Assembly: GCF_018617485.1 (NCBI RefSeq)
Contig: NZ_JACSKH010000003.1
Span: forward strand, 143,172 to 207,171
Direction: 5' to 3'
Length of the DNA: 64,000 nucleotides
Source: Exiguobacterium sp. s124
GTDB taxonomy: Bacteria; Bacillota; Bacilli; Exiguobacteriales; Exiguobacteriaceae
Position 1 is the stretch's first letter. The number at the start of each line of letters is the position of its first letter. The notes beneath the pieces are model-generated. The model worked only from the letters and a program-made list of their open reading frames with translations. It had not been told where the DNA came from and searched no databases. The translations under genes and the position numbers were made by a program. Below, in pieces: positions 17,665 through 25,963 of this stretch.

Positions 17665-18660
17665 TTATTTTGTCGCTGTTTGACTGATCATGCATTGTGC
17701 GATTTGTACCGCGTTCGCCGCTGCCCCTTTTCGAACGTTGTCCGCGACGCACCATAGGTGGAACGTATTCGGCTGAGAATCATCTCGGCGAATTCGACCG
17801 ACATACACCTCATCGGTCCCGTTCGCATCAAGCGGTGTCGGATACGATAGGTCTGCCGGACTGTCCATAACCACGACACCAGGCGCATCTGCGAGTACGG
17901 CTTTTACTTCTGCGACCGTCGCATCCCGTTCGAGCGTCACCGTGATGGATACCGCATGACTGTTTCGCACCGGTACGCGGACGCAAGTAGCCGTCACACC
18001 GAGGTTCGGCGCATTCAGAATCTTACGCGTCTCCTCAATCATTTTTTGTTCCTCTTTCGTATAGCCGTTCTCTAAAAATACATCGATTTGCGGCAACACG
18101 TTATCATAGATCGGATACGGATAATTCGTCGGTTCCTCTCCACGCGCCCCGCGCTCAAGGTCATCAATCCCTTTTTGACCCGAACCCGATACAGCTTGAT
18201 AAGACGTATAGGCGACACGTGTCAGTCCATACACTTCCGAAAGCGGTGCGAGCGCGACGACCGATTGAATCGTCGAGCAGTTCGGATTCGCAATGAGCGT
18301 CTTTTCTGGGCTGAGCTCGACCCGATTCACTTCCGGCACGATGAGCGGAATTCCTTCTTGCATTCGGAATGCGCTTGAATTGTCGATGACGATGACCCCT
18401 TGTTCACTCAAGCGTGGCGCATACTGTTCACTGATGCTCCCACCGGCAGAGAACAAGGCGATATCGATCGGGTCCGCATAAATCGAATCGTTCAGCTCGC
18501 GAATCACGACCGGTTGTCCGTTCACCTCAACCGTCTTTCCTGCTGAACGGGCTGAAGCATATAGTCTCAGTTCACTGATTGGAAATTCGTACTCTGTTAA
18601 TACATCAATCATTTTTTGTCCGACGGCGCCTGTTGCGCCGACGACAGCTACGTTATACAT
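17665..18660 (-). CDS. asd: Aspartate-semialdehyde dehydrogenase
   Basis: The 331-residue NADPH enzyme reduces aspartyl phosphate. The dinucleotide loop GATGAVGQ is near the start and the catalytic cysteine is in NPNCSTIQ, about residue 128. Two ATG codons are adjacent. The second (18660) is better spaced to AAGGGGG (7-8 bases) than the first (18663). It lies 12 bases after lysC. Confidence 0.96.
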   Translation of the reverse strand: MYNVAVVGATGAVGQKMIDVLTEYEFPISELRLYASARSAGKTVEVNGQPVVIRELNDSIYADPIDIALFSAGGSISEQYAPRLSEQGVIVIDNSSAFRMQEGIPLIVPEVNRVELSPEKTLIANPNCSTIQSVVALAPLSEVYGLTRVAYTSYQAVSGSGQKGIDDLERGARGEEPTNYPYPIYDNVLPQIDVFLENGYTKEEQKMIEETRKILNAPNLGVTATCVRVPVRNSHAVSITVTLERDATVAEVKAVLADAPGVVVMDSPADLSYPTPLDANGTDEVYVGRIRRDDSQPNTFHLWCVADNVRKGAAANAVQIAQCMISQTATK

Positions 18661-18672
18661 CATGCTTCCCCC

Positions 18673-19872
18673 TTATAAGTTGAAGCGAGCCGCAATGGCT
18701 GAGACGGCCGCTTCTACGTCTTGTTCTTGAATCGTATAGGAAATGCTGATTTCAGAAGTCGTGACTTGATAGAACGGGATGCCCATCTCGCGGAATGTCG
18801 CGAACAGTTCTGATGCGACGCCTGTTGCGTCTCGCATACCGATTCCGACGACTGAAATTTTTGCATGTTCTGTGTGACGATCGATTTTGATTTGTGGTAA
18901 GGTCGCTGTCAATTCTGCGAGCGCCTCTTCCAAAAACGCTTCTTCATCGAGTGGACATGTGAACGAAAGGAACACTTCTCCATCGAACGCCGTCTGCGAA
19001 ATCATATCAATGTTGACGTGGCGTTCTGATAATCTTTCAAAGATGTCCGCGACTCCGGCTGCCGTGTGCGGGATATGTTTGATTGAGACACTGAGTACGT
19101 TTTTGACAACACTCACACTCGTGACTGCTTTCTGTTCCATTGCTTGTGTCGTATCCATGATCCATGTTCCTCCTTCGCTCGAGAGCGTCTTTCCAACAAA
19201 AATATTCACGTCATACTTCTTGGCGAGCTCGACGCTCCGCATCTCCATGACTTTGGAGCCGAGTGCACTCATCTCCATCATTTCATCGTAAGACACCGTG
19301 TCTAGACGTTTCGCCGTCGGATGAATTCGCGGGTCTGTCGTATACACCCCAGCCACATCTGTATAAATTTCACAACGTTGACTGAGGACGGCTGCTAGTG
19401 CGACTGCTGTCGTATCCGAACCGCCACGCCCGAGTGTCGTGACGTCTCCCGCTTCATTCACACCTTGGAAACCAGCGACGATTAAGACATCGTACTGACG
19501 TAACTTCTCGTGCAACACTTCTTTACGAATCGCTTTAATTTTGCTTTTCGTATGGATGCCCATCGTATCAATCCCAGCTTGTTGCCCGGTGAGTGAAATG
19601 GCCGGTACGCCTCGCGAGTTCAAGGCGATACTGAGTAAACTGATCGTCTGTTCTTCCCCGACGGCGAGTAGCCGATCGAGTTCACGAATCATCGGGCGCT
19701 CCGTGATTTGTTTAGCAAGCGACAGGAGCGAGTCCGTCGTCTTGCCCATCGCCGAAACGACGACGACCAATTTTTCACCGGTCGCCACACGTGTTTGTAA
19801 ATAGTCCGAAATGGCTTGTATTTGTTCGATTGTGGCAACAGAGCTGCCTCCAAATTTCAGTACGGTTGTCAT
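18673..19872 (-). CDS. lysC: Aspartokinase, lysine-responsive class
   Basis: The 399-residue enzyme phosphorylates aspartate. KFGGSSVA is at residues 6-13, then GRGGSDTTA, with two ACT domains from about residue 265 that bind the effector. The start is ATG at 19872 behind AAAGTGGGGAA. A longer reading would run back into the riboswitch terminator and is rejected. The lysine riboswitch in front, plus position as first gene of the dap operon, indicates the LysC rather than the DapG type. An internal start giving a separate regulatory subunit, known in Bacillus, was not resolved. Confidence 0.94.
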   Translation of the reverse strand: MTTVLKFGGSSVATIEQIQAISDYLQTRVATGEKLVVVVSAMGKTTDSLLSLAKQITERPMIRELDRLLAVGEEQTISLLSIALNSRGVPAISLTGQQAGIDTMGIHTKSKIKAIRKEVLHEKLRQYDVLIVAGFQGVNEAGDVTTLGRGGSDTTAVALAAVLSQRCEIYTDVAGVYTTDPRIHPTAKRLDTVSYDEMMEMSALGSKVMEMRSVELAKKYDVNIFVGKTLSSEGGTWIMDTTQAMEQKAVTSVSVVKNVLSVSIKHIPHTAAGVADIFERLSERHVNIDMISQTAFDGEVFLSFTCPLDEEAFLEEALAELTATLPQIKIDRHTEHAKISVVGIGMRDATGVASELFATFREMGIPFYQVTTSEISISYTIQEQDVEAAVSAIAARFNL

Positions 19873-19904
19873 CAAGTTCCCCACTTTCAAGATGTCCACC
19901 AACA

Positions 19905-19952
19905 GAAAAAGCGGCAGACCGGTAGGAAGCACTCTCCCTACGGTCTGCCGCT
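19905..19952 (-). terminator. Riboswitch-controlled terminator of the lysC operon
   Basis: A very stable minus-strand stem (AAGCGGCAGACCGTAGG pairing with CCTACCGGTCTGCCGCTT) is followed by TTTTT. It lies about 32 bases before the lysC start codon and is the off-state of the lysine leader. Confidence 0.88.
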
Positions 19953-19990
19953 TGTACGCGCAGTTGAAAAACGATTTAAAAATCGTTCCG

Positions 19991-20162
19991 TAGATAGCGC
20001 TCCATGGTAGTTGACCATGGCAGTGTAGGCGTTATTCACGACTACCCCAGCCTCCGTTCACACGCACGTGAACGTTAACTTCGGCGAATTTCCCCTTTCG
20101 GCTCGATCCGGAGTGCGTCCGTTTCAATCAAGCTTACTCATGTCATTCGCAACCTCTATCTG
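19991..20162 (-). ncRNA. Lysine riboswitch (L box) of the lysC-dap operon
   Basis: Conserved L-box blocks are read on the minus strand: AGATAGAGGTTGCGA (20161-20147), ATGAGTAAGC, TTCGCCGAAG (about 20088-20079), GAGGCTGGGGTAGTC, ACTGCCATGG and ATGGAGCGCTATCT (20005-19992). The P1 helix is explicit: AGATAG at 20161-20156 pairs with CTATCT at 19997-19992. The first block reads GGTTGCGA where the other lysine leader in this window reads GGTGCGA. Confidence 0.95.
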
Positions 20163-20178
20163 TCAGTTGTTAGTATTA

Positions 20179-20207
20179 GTTATAACAAATCGAAATCTTC
20201 TTGCCAA
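20179..20207 (-). promoter_or_regulatory. Sigma-A promoter of the lysC-dap operon
   Basis: The minus-strand -35 TTGGCA (20207-20202) and -10 TATAAC (20184-20179) are 17 bases apart. This gives a leader of about 300 bases that holds the riboswitch. Confidence 0.7.
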
Positions 20208-20243
20208 CCTTTTTTTAGAAAAATGGGATATTTCAAAAAAGGA

Positions 20244-20672
20244 TTACCACGTTTTCCGCATCATACGGTGTGGGATATTCGCATCTAAAAACTCATCTCC
20301 GAACGCCTCGTATCCGAGTTTTTCGTAAAATGAGAGCGCCGTTAGTTGTGCGCCTAAGCGCAACTCACCTAATCCTTGATGTTTTGCGACACGTTCGACT
20401 TCATTCATAATCTCTTTTCCATATCCATGACCTCGAGCCGCCTGAATCGTCGCCACTCGCTCCACTTTTCCGACCGTCGAATCCACAGGACGAAGACGTG
20501 CTGTCGTCACCGGTTGAGCGTCAATGAGACCAACAACATGCGTACAGACATCGTCTAAGTCATCGTATTCGAGACTAGCATCGATTCCTTGTTCCTGAAT
20601 GAATACGACTTCTCGCACGTATCTGGCCTGTTCAATCAACTGTACTTCTTTTCCCGATTGAATGGTCAACAT
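20244..20672 (-). CDS. GNAT-family acetyltransferase (YjcF/ElaA-like)
   Basis: The 142-residue protein has the acetyl-CoA loop region VERVATIQAARGHGYGKEIM (about residues 70-90) and FYEKLGYEAFGDEFLDANIP at the C-terminus, as in YjcF-type N-acetyltransferases. The substrate is unknown. Its start overlaps the end of the alanyl-tRNA editing gene by 7 bases, and its ribosome binding site AGAGGGGGG lies inside that gene, so the two are co-translated. Confidence 0.82.
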   Translation of the reverse strand: MLTIQSGKEVQLIEQARYVREVVFIQEQGIDASLEYDDLDDVCTHVVGLIDAQPVTTARLRPVDSTVGKVERVATIQAARGHGYGKEIMNEVERVAKHQGLGELRLGAQLTALSFYEKLGYEAFGDEFLDANIPHRMMRKTW

Positions 20673-21826
20673 GGTAAACCCCCCTCTTGCAATCGTCTTA
20701 CTATTTCTTCCATCCCCCGTTCTAGTTCCGATACGGAAGTGAATCGAGCTTGTGCTTGTTTATGGTTTCCACCACCGCGACCGATCTGCATTTCTTGAAG
20801 TGCCGCTCGGAGGAACGTCCCTACCGCGATATCGTGAGTCCCATCATGCATGACAAATAATTTTTGCGCACTGTAGTTGGCCCCGACCGCAATGCGTCCT
20901 GTCGCGGCAATCCGTTCAATAATTGCGGTCGTCAATGTTTCGGCCTCGGTCCGTCCCACATGTAACGCTACATAATTATCTTCTTGTAAGACTGCCTTTA
21001 CTTTCGCTTTCGCAATCCGTTCCTCAAGTGTTTTGATTTCTTTTTCACGTTCTAGTCGAATCGTATGCTCTTCAATCACACGTGCCGCCACCGTTTCATT
21101 CGTCGTCGAGAATGTATGGTGAATCGTCCGGAGCGCTTCACGTGCTCGTTGCGTCGCCTTTAACGCACGATTTCCGGCAACATACGTCAAGCGGATGTTG
21201 CCTCTCACTTTTTTGAGCGAGGTGACTTGAATCATGCCAAGTTGCCCTGTCATTTCAACGTGTGTGCCGCCACACGCATTGTAATCAATCCCTTCGATTT
21301 CGACGATTCGAATCATTCCTGTTCGATTGGTCGCTTTCCGCAAGCGTGGCCGATCGACTTTTTCGTCCGGGATTTCATAGACATGAACCGGATGATTGTC
21401 AAAGATGAGTTGCTGGATCTCTTGCTCGAGTGCTTCAATTTGCGTCCAGTCCATCGCTGCCGTCTCAATCTCAATGGATGAATCCTCTTCCCCGATTCCA
21501 AAGCTGAGCGTACGAATCCCATGTCGGTCTTCTAATATCGCCGTTAACAAGTGTTGGGCAGTATGCTGGATGGAATGGTCTCTCCTCACGTCCTCATCGA
21601 TTCGAACCGCTACAGGTGTACCCGTAGATAATCCTTCTGACAAGAGGTGCCACACTTCACCATTTTCAATTTGCACATCCAATACATCATGCGAACCGAT
21701 TGATCCACGGTCAGCCGGTTGACCGCCGCCTTCCGCGTAAAAAGGACTATTCTCGAGCGTATGCCAATGCCCTTTATTGTCCTGTTTTACTGAGGTCACG
21801 ATTGTATTTACTGTATGTTGATCCAT
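20666..21826 (-). CDS. Alanyl-tRNA editing protein, long form (AlaX-L) with DHHA1 domain
   Basis: The 386-residue protein resembles the editing half of alanyl-tRNA synthetase and would remove serine or glycine from mischarged tRNA-Ala. The zinc/catalytic motif is complete: HTAQH near residue 90 and CGGTH near residue 190. A coiled linker follows (about 240-280), then a DHHA1 domain ending in GRGGGNHKQAQA. The start is ATG at 21826 behind GGTGGAGG; upstream in-frame codons are not preceded by a site. It is divergent from nagR, with 96 bases between the starts. Confidence 0.88.
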   Translation of the reverse strand: MDQHTVNTIVTSVKQDNKGHWHTLENSPFYAEGGGQPADRGSIGSHDVLDVQIENGEVWHLLSEGLSTGTPVAVRIDEDVRRDHSIQHTAQHLLTAILEDRHGIRTLSFGIGEEDSSIEIETAAMDWTQIEALEQEIQQLIFDNHPVHVYEIPDEKVDRPRLRKATNRTGMIRIVEIEGIDYNACGGTHVEMTGQLGMIQVTSLKKVRGNIRLTYVAGNRALKATQRAREALRTIHHTFSTTNETVAARVIEEHTIRLEREKEIKTLEERIAKAKVKAVLQEDNYVALHVGRTEAETLTTAIIERIAATGRIAVGANYSAQKLFVMHDGTHDIAVGTFLRAALQEMQIGRGGGNHKQAQARFTSVSELERGMEEIVRRLQEGGLPC

Positions 21827-21851
21827 CTTGTCCTCCACCTTCTCTCTATAA

Positions 21852-21867
21852 ATCTGTTCAGACAACT
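21852..21867 (+). promoter_or_regulatory. Candidate NagR operator at the nagR promoter
   Basis: ATCTGTTCAGACAACT shares its AGACAACT half with the NagR/YvoA dre consensus as I recall it, while the left half is weak. It overlaps the likely -35 of nagR, which would fit autoregulation. The call rests on consensus memory only. Confidence 0.35.
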
Positions 21868-21887
21868 AGTCTTATTTCGTCTATAAT
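21859..21887 (+). promoter_or_regulatory. Promoter of nagR
   Basis: The -10 is a perfect TATAAT (21882-21887). The -35-like CAGACA (21859-21864) is 17 bases upstream. Confidence 0.55.
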
Positions 21888-21922
21888 GAAACATACATCT
21901 TCTCAGTCAGGAGCGAAATGAT

Positions 21923-22651
21923 ATGTTAGAAATCGATAAACAATCTCCGTTACCTATTTATTATCAAATTGAAGCGTACTTAAAGCAACAAATTGATGAC
22001 GGATTGTTAAAACCAGGAGACACCTTACCTTCAGAACGAGAATTTTCCGAACAATTTCATGTGAGTCGTATGACGATTCGTCAAGCCATCATGAACCTCG
22101 TCAACGCTGGTTATTTGAGTCGGCAAAAAGGCCGGGGCACATTCGTTGCGAGTCAAAAGATTGCGATGACATTGTCCGGATTGACGAGTTTCTCTGAAGA
22201 AATCAAACATCGAGGTATGCGACCGCTCAGTCGTCTTTTGTCCTACGAGGTCATACCAGCAACGGATCGAATCGCCCAGCAACTGAGTATCCCGAATCAA
22301 ACGCCGGTATACGAAATGAAGCGACTCCGACTTGCAGATGATCATCCTCTCGCGCTCGAGACCGCCTACATTCCTGTCCGTTTATTGCCTGACCTGACGA
22401 AAGAAGACGCGACCGGTTCCATTTACGCGTACGCCGAACAGCACGGTTTACGTTTGAAAAATGCAACACAGACACTTGAAGCCCGTAGCGCCGGTCCTGA
22501 AGAAGCGAAGTTGTTAACCATTTCTCCGAATGCACCAGTATTGTTGATCGACCAACGTACTTATCTCGAGAACGGCGACATGTTCGAGTATAGTCGTTCC
22601 CTATTCCGCGGAGACTCCTACTCCTTGACCGTTGCGATGGATCGCATATAA
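21923..22651 (+). CDS. nagR: GntR/HutC-family repressor of amino sugar use (NagR/YvoA type)
   Basis: The 242-residue regulator has an N-terminal winged helix (residues about 10-75: PSEREFSEQFHVSRMTIRQA and LSRQKGRGTFV) and a C-terminal UTRA effector domain (about 95-240) that in NagR binds glucosamine-6-phosphate or its N-acetyl form. Its neighbour two genes on is nagAB, with a matching operator-like site, which supports the assignment. The gene lies opposite to nagAB and is separated from it by an LCP gene. The start is ATG behind AGGAG. Confidence 0.82.
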   Translation: MLEIDKQSPLPIYYQIEAYLKQQIDDGLLKPGDTLPSEREFSEQFHVSRMTIRQAIMNLVNAGYLSRQKGRGTFVASQKIAMTLSGLTSFSEEIKHRGMRPLSRLLSYEVIPATDRIAQQLSIPNQTPVYEMKRLRLADDHPLALETAYIPVRLLPDLTKEDATGSIYAYAEQHGLRLKNATQTLEARSAGPEEAKLLTISPNAPVLLIDQRTYLENGDMFEYSRSLFRGDSYSLTVAMDRI

Positions 22652-22684
22652 AAAAGTTTGCCCCGAGAGAGGCAAACTTTTTTA
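22650..22684. terminator. Bidirectional terminator between nagR and the LCP gene
   Basis: AAAGTTTGCC / GGCAAACTTT with A and T runs on the outer sides lies between convergent genes. Confidence 0.85.
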
Positions 22685-23785
22685 TTGTGCTTCGTACGTT
22701 ACCCCACTCGGGTCTAACGTGTAAGACTCCAACTCCGTGTCCGTCATCGGCTCCACAGGATTGCCTGCGTCCGCTTGTTGTACACGATAGCGTACTTCTT
22801 CAAGAAGCGGTTCATTCAAGAAATAGTAGAAATGGCCGTCAGCTGCACGGGCACCTTCACCCGTAAGTTGGTACTGCACCGTATTTTGCAATGCCCCGAC
22901 ATCTTCAATCAAACGCATATAGTCGTTTGGTCCAAGCGTCGTCTCCATATTATCTCCAACGGCTTTTAAGACTTTGTCGTAGTTATTGATGAGCGACGTG
23001 CCAAGTGATTGTTCGAGTACGGCGTTGATGACTTCCATTTGGCGTTGTCCACGGCCGATATCTCCACGTGGGTCGTCATATCGATTTCGAACGTACGCCA
23101 GTGCTTCTTCGCCGGTCAATTTTTGCCGCCCTTCACTGATAACAATGGTTTCTTTTGCTGTCGTATGTTTAATCGTCTCGAACGGGAATTTTACATCGAT
23201 TTCAACTCCGCCAATCGCATTAATCATATCGACGAATCCTTGGAAGTTCAGTGTAACTACGTGATCAATCTCCAAACCTACTAAATTTTCGACCGTATCG
23301 GTCGCGACACGCATTCCATTGTACGGGTTCGATTCATCCATCGATCCAAAATAATGGGCATGTGTAATTTTATCTTGATCAAGACCTGTCTTTCCATAGG
23401 GGATGTTATACCCAGTGTAATCAATATTCACATATGAATCACGCGGAATACTGAGCATCGTTGTCTGTTTCTCTTTCTTATTTAAAACAACAACAATCAT
23501 CACATCAGATCGACCATATTGTCCTTTTTCCTTTTGTTTAGGAGATAGGTCAGTCCCTAAAATCAAAAACGACTCTGTGTCTTCTTTATCAAAGCGAGTC
23601 GGTTCGACTGTTGGGTCGTCCTCTAACGTGACCTGGGTACCGGACAACATGTTGTGGGCTTTATAAAATGCGGTACCGTAAATGCTAGACCCAGCAATAA
23701 TCGCAATCAGCACGAGGGCACTAAATACCTTATAAAACGCAGACGGACCTTTGCGCTGTCTACGAGTATGTGTTCTAGAATTCAT
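22682..23785 (-). CDS. LytR-CpsA-Psr (LCP) family cell-wall glycopolymer ligase
   Basis: The 367-residue protein has a basic N-terminus (RTHTRRQRKG), one membrane helix (about 18-40) and an extracytoplasmic LCP domain: ILGTDL, GRSDVMIVV, LSIPRDSYVNI, GGVEIDV, LTGEEALAYVRNRYDDPRGDIGRGQRQ (quoted in parts). LCP enzymes attach teichoic acids or capsule polymers to peptidoglycan. The start is ATG at 23785 behind AAGGAG. It is transcribed alone from a near-consensus promoter. Confidence 0.9.
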   Translation of the reverse strand: MNSRTHTRRQRKGPSAFYKVFSALVLIAIIAGSSIYGTAFYKAHNMLSGTQVTLEDDPTVEPTRFDKEDTESFLILGTDLSPKQKEKGQYGRSDVMIVVVLNKKEKQTTMLSIPRDSYVNIDYTGYNIPYGKTGLDQDKITHAHYFGSMDESNPYNGMRVATDTVENLVGLEIDHVVTLNFQGFVDMINAIGGVEIDVKFPFETIKHTTAKETIVISEGRQKLTGEEALAYVRNRYDDPRGDIGRGQRQMEVINAVLEQSLGTSLINNYDKVLKAVGDNMETTLGPNDYMRLIEDVGALQNTVQYQLTGEGARAADGHFYYFLNEPLLEEVRYRVQQADAGNPVEPMTDTELESYTLDPSGVTYEAQ

Positions 23786-23822
23786 AATGGTCTCCTTCGA
23801 GTCAAAGTAATAAGCTTCACTC

Positions 23823-23851
23823 ATTATAGAGGAAAGTGTGAAATTTGTCGA
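23823..23851 (-). promoter_or_regulatory. Strong sigma-A promoter of the LCP gene
   Basis: The minus-strand -35 TCGACA (23851-23846) is 17 bases from a perfect -10 TATAAT (23828-23823). The palindromic core AAAACGTTTT at 23851-23860 abuts the -35. Confidence 0.7.
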
Positions 23852-23901
23852 AAACGTTTTGATGACAAATTCATTTCTTTACATTTTCCCACAGTTGAAA
23901 A

Positions 23902-23933
23902 CAGAAAAACCTGCGGAGATGTCTCCGCAGGTT
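23902..23933 (-). terminator. Terminator of nagAB
   Basis: On the minus strand AACCTGCGGAGA / TCTCCGCAGGTT is followed by TTTT, directly after the nagB stop. Confidence 0.88.
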
Positions 23934-23935
23934 AG

Positions 23936-24700
23936 TTAAGCCCGAATCGTGAAGAATCGCGTTGCCGCTTCTTGCCCTCTTGCTTGAAGGACCTCTGCAC
24001 AGCGCGATGCCGCCGCTTCATCGAGTACGACCGTTACACCAGGATGTGCTTGCAGAATCGTCGCCGGCCAGTCGACAGTCGGTACGCTTTCAATCATATG
24101 TTGTACAGCTTCCGCCTTCCGCTCGCCTGTCGCTACGAGAACAATCTCCCGCGCATTCATGATTGTATCGAGTCCCATCGTGATGGCGTGGGTCGGTACA
24201 TCTTCAAGCCGATCAAAAAAGCGACGGTTTGCCTCCCGTGTTGATTCGGTGAGTTCAGTCACATGCGTCTTCGCGTCAAGCGCTGTACCCGGTTCATTAA
24301 ACGCGATGTGTCCATTCTCTCCGATTCCCAGGAGTTGCAAGTCGACACCAAGTGTTCGGACGAGTGCTTCATACCGTTCCGCTTCCGCTTCGGGATCTTG
24401 CGCATCGCCTTGAGGAAGATGGCTTTGCTTGAATGGTACTTCGTCAAACAGTCGATCTTTCATAAAACGGTTGTAGCTTTGGGGATGCTCGGGTGACAGT
24501 CCGATATACTCATCCAGATTGACGCTCGTCACATGGCTACAATCGAGCGCGTCTTGTTTAAACATTTGATACATCCCGACTGGCGTGCTACCTGTGGCGA
24601 GACCGAGTACGAAGTCATGCTTCCCTGAAATCCGTTCTTTGATGAGCAAATATGCGATTCGTTCCGCGTCGTTCGCTGATTTGGCGACTAATACGTTCAT
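23936..24700 (-). CDS. nagB: Glucosamine-6-phosphate deaminase
   Basis: The 254-residue enzyme converts glucosamine-6-phosphate to fructose-6-phosphate and ammonia. LATGSTPVGMY, the catalytic SVNLDEYIGL, LGIGENGHIAFNEPG and ITMGLDTIM are the family motifs. The length is that of the short Gram-positive form. It overlaps nagA by 4 bases (ATGA), so the two are coupled. Confidence 0.95.
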   Translation of the reverse strand: MNVLVAKSANDAERIAYLLIKERISGKHDFVLGLATGSTPVGMYQMFKQDALDCSHVTSVNLDEYIGLSPEHPQSYNRFMKDRLFDEVPFKQSHLPQGDAQDPEAEAERYEALVRTLGVDLQLLGIGENGHIAFNEPGTALDAKTHVTELTESTREANRRFFDRLEDVPTHAITMGLDTIMNAREIVLVATGERKAEAVQHMIESVPTVDWPATILQAHPGVTVVLDEAAASRCAEVLQARGQEAATRFFTIRA

Positions 24701-25845
24701 CTTTGATCCTCCCGTTCATATGCGATGTTTCCTTTGACGATTGTCATCTGAACATGTGCTGTGTCATCCCAGACGACAAGGTCCGCATCAAACCCCGATT
24801 TGATGTCTCCTTTTGTCGTTAACCCGAATTCTTTTGCCGCATTCGTCGCAGTCATCTTGACCGCCTCTTCCACCGTACATCCGGTATACGCTTGAATGTT
24901 TCGGAATGCTGCATCCATCGTCAACACACTCCCTGCGAGATTGCCGGCTTCAAGGCGGGCAGCGCCGCCTTCTACGATGACCGGTTGTCCTCCCAGTTCA
25001 TACTGTCCGTCAGGCAAACCCTTCGCTCGCATCGCATCCGTGATGACGACGAGTTCATTTGCTCCTTTTAGACGGTAAGCAAAATCAACCATTTCAGGGC
25101 GGCTATGAATCCCGTCTGGAATGATTTCGGCCATGACACCTTTCTCTAACAGACAATATCCGACCGTTCCCGGTTCCCGATGATGCAAGCCTCGCATTTG
25201 GTTATATAAGTGTGTGCCATGTTTAACGCCCACCTGCTTATTCTCTTCGAACGTCGCACTCGTATGTCCCGCAGAACCGATTGCGCCTGACTCGCGAAGC
25301 GCTTCTTCAAATTCACGGGCTCCTGGTCGTTCCGGTGCATACGTGACGAGTCGAATATGGCCTCCAGCAAGCTGTTGCCATTTTCGAAACTGTTCCGCAT
25401 CTGGGTCGATGATATGTTCCGCCGGTTGCGCCCCCGCCATCTCTACGTTAACGAATGGCCCTTCCAAATGAATTCCGGCGATGGTCGTATCCTCTGTTGC
25501 CATGACGTTTCGAACGGCTGTCAACGCTTGTTCAATCGCCTCTTTCGATTGGGTGATTGTTGTCGCAAAGAATGACGTGACGCCTTCTTGTAGCATGTCT
25601 TCACTTAATTGACGAAGCCGTGACTCGTCCGCGTCCATTGTATCGACTTCATATCCCCCGTGAATATGGATATCGATGAGACCAGGTGTGACGAGCGCAC
25701 CCGAGACATCAATCACGTTCTCATCTCGTTGTACAAACTGTTCCATCGATCCGATTTCGTCAATCGATTGGCCATTCCACCTGATATACCCTCGCTCCCA
25801 TGTTTGTTCTGCTGACACGATATGAGCATTGATCAATGTCCCCAC
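24697..25845 (-). CDS. nagA: N-acetylglucosamine-6-phosphate deacetylase
   Basis: The 382-residue amidohydrolase makes glucosamine-6-phosphate for NagB. Motifs are PGLIDIHIHGG (metal site near residue 58), HLEGPFVN, AGHTSA, HLYNQM and VITDAMRAKG. The start is GTG at 25845, because AAAGGAG lies 10 bases upstream, downstream of the promoter. Earlier in-frame ATGs fall in or before the operator region and are rejected. Confidence 0.94.
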   Translation of the reverse strand: MGTLINAHIVSAEQTWERGYIRWNGQSIDEIGSMEQFVQRDENVIDVSGALVTPGLIDIHIHGGYEVDTMDADESRLRQLSEDMLQEGVTSFFATTITQSKEAIEQALTAVRNVMATEDTTIAGIHLEGPFVNVEMAGAQPAEHIIDPDAEQFRKWQQLAGGHIRLVTYAPERPGAREFEEALRESGAIGSAGHTSATFEENKQVGVKHGTHLYNQMRGLHHREPGTVGYCLLEKGVMAEIIPDGIHSRPEMVDFAYRLKGANELVVITDAMRAKGLPDGQYELGGQPVIVEGGAARLEAGNLAGSVLTMDAAFRNIQAYTGCTVEEAVKMTATNAAKEFGLTTKGDIKSGFDADLVVWDDTAHVQMTIVKGNIAYEREDQR

Positions 25846-25879
25846 CGGTTCACCACTCCTTTTTGTTTTCCTCCATGTT

Positions 25880-25908
25880 ATCATATCGAATAAAAGTATA
25901 GTTGTATA
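25880..25908 (-). promoter_or_regulatory. Promoter of nagAB
   Basis: The minus-strand -35-like TATACA (25908-25903) and -10 TATGAT (25885-25880) are 17 bases apart. The resulting leader is short and contains the ribosome binding site of the GTG start. Confidence 0.55.
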
Positions 25909-25915
25909 GACCAAT
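25900..25915 (-). promoter_or_regulatory. Candidate NagR (dre) operator of nagAB
   Basis: ATTGGTCTATACAACT on the minus strand closely resembles the 16-base NagR/YvoA operator as I recall it. It covers the -35 region, as expected for repression lifted by amino sugar phosphates. Confidence 0.6.
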
Positions 25916-25924
25916 TTATAATAA

Positions 25925-25955
25925 ATAAAAGATTGTTCACATTTGCGAACAACCT
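25925..25955 (-). terminator. Probable terminator of the MATE gene
   Basis: The imperfect minus-strand stem GGTTGTTC / GAACAATC is followed by TTTTATTTATT. It lies just upstream of the nagAB promoter. Confidence 0.65.
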
Positions 25956-25963
25956 TTATGTCC

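Noticed and set aside
19873..19932. N-terminal extension of lysC
   Set aside because: It would start inside the riboswitch terminator; the ATG at 19872 has its own ribosome binding site and gives the normal length.
20068..20328. 86-codon plus-strand frame
   Set aside because: It runs through the second lysine riboswitch, its promoter and the end of the GNAT gene. No ribosome binding site.
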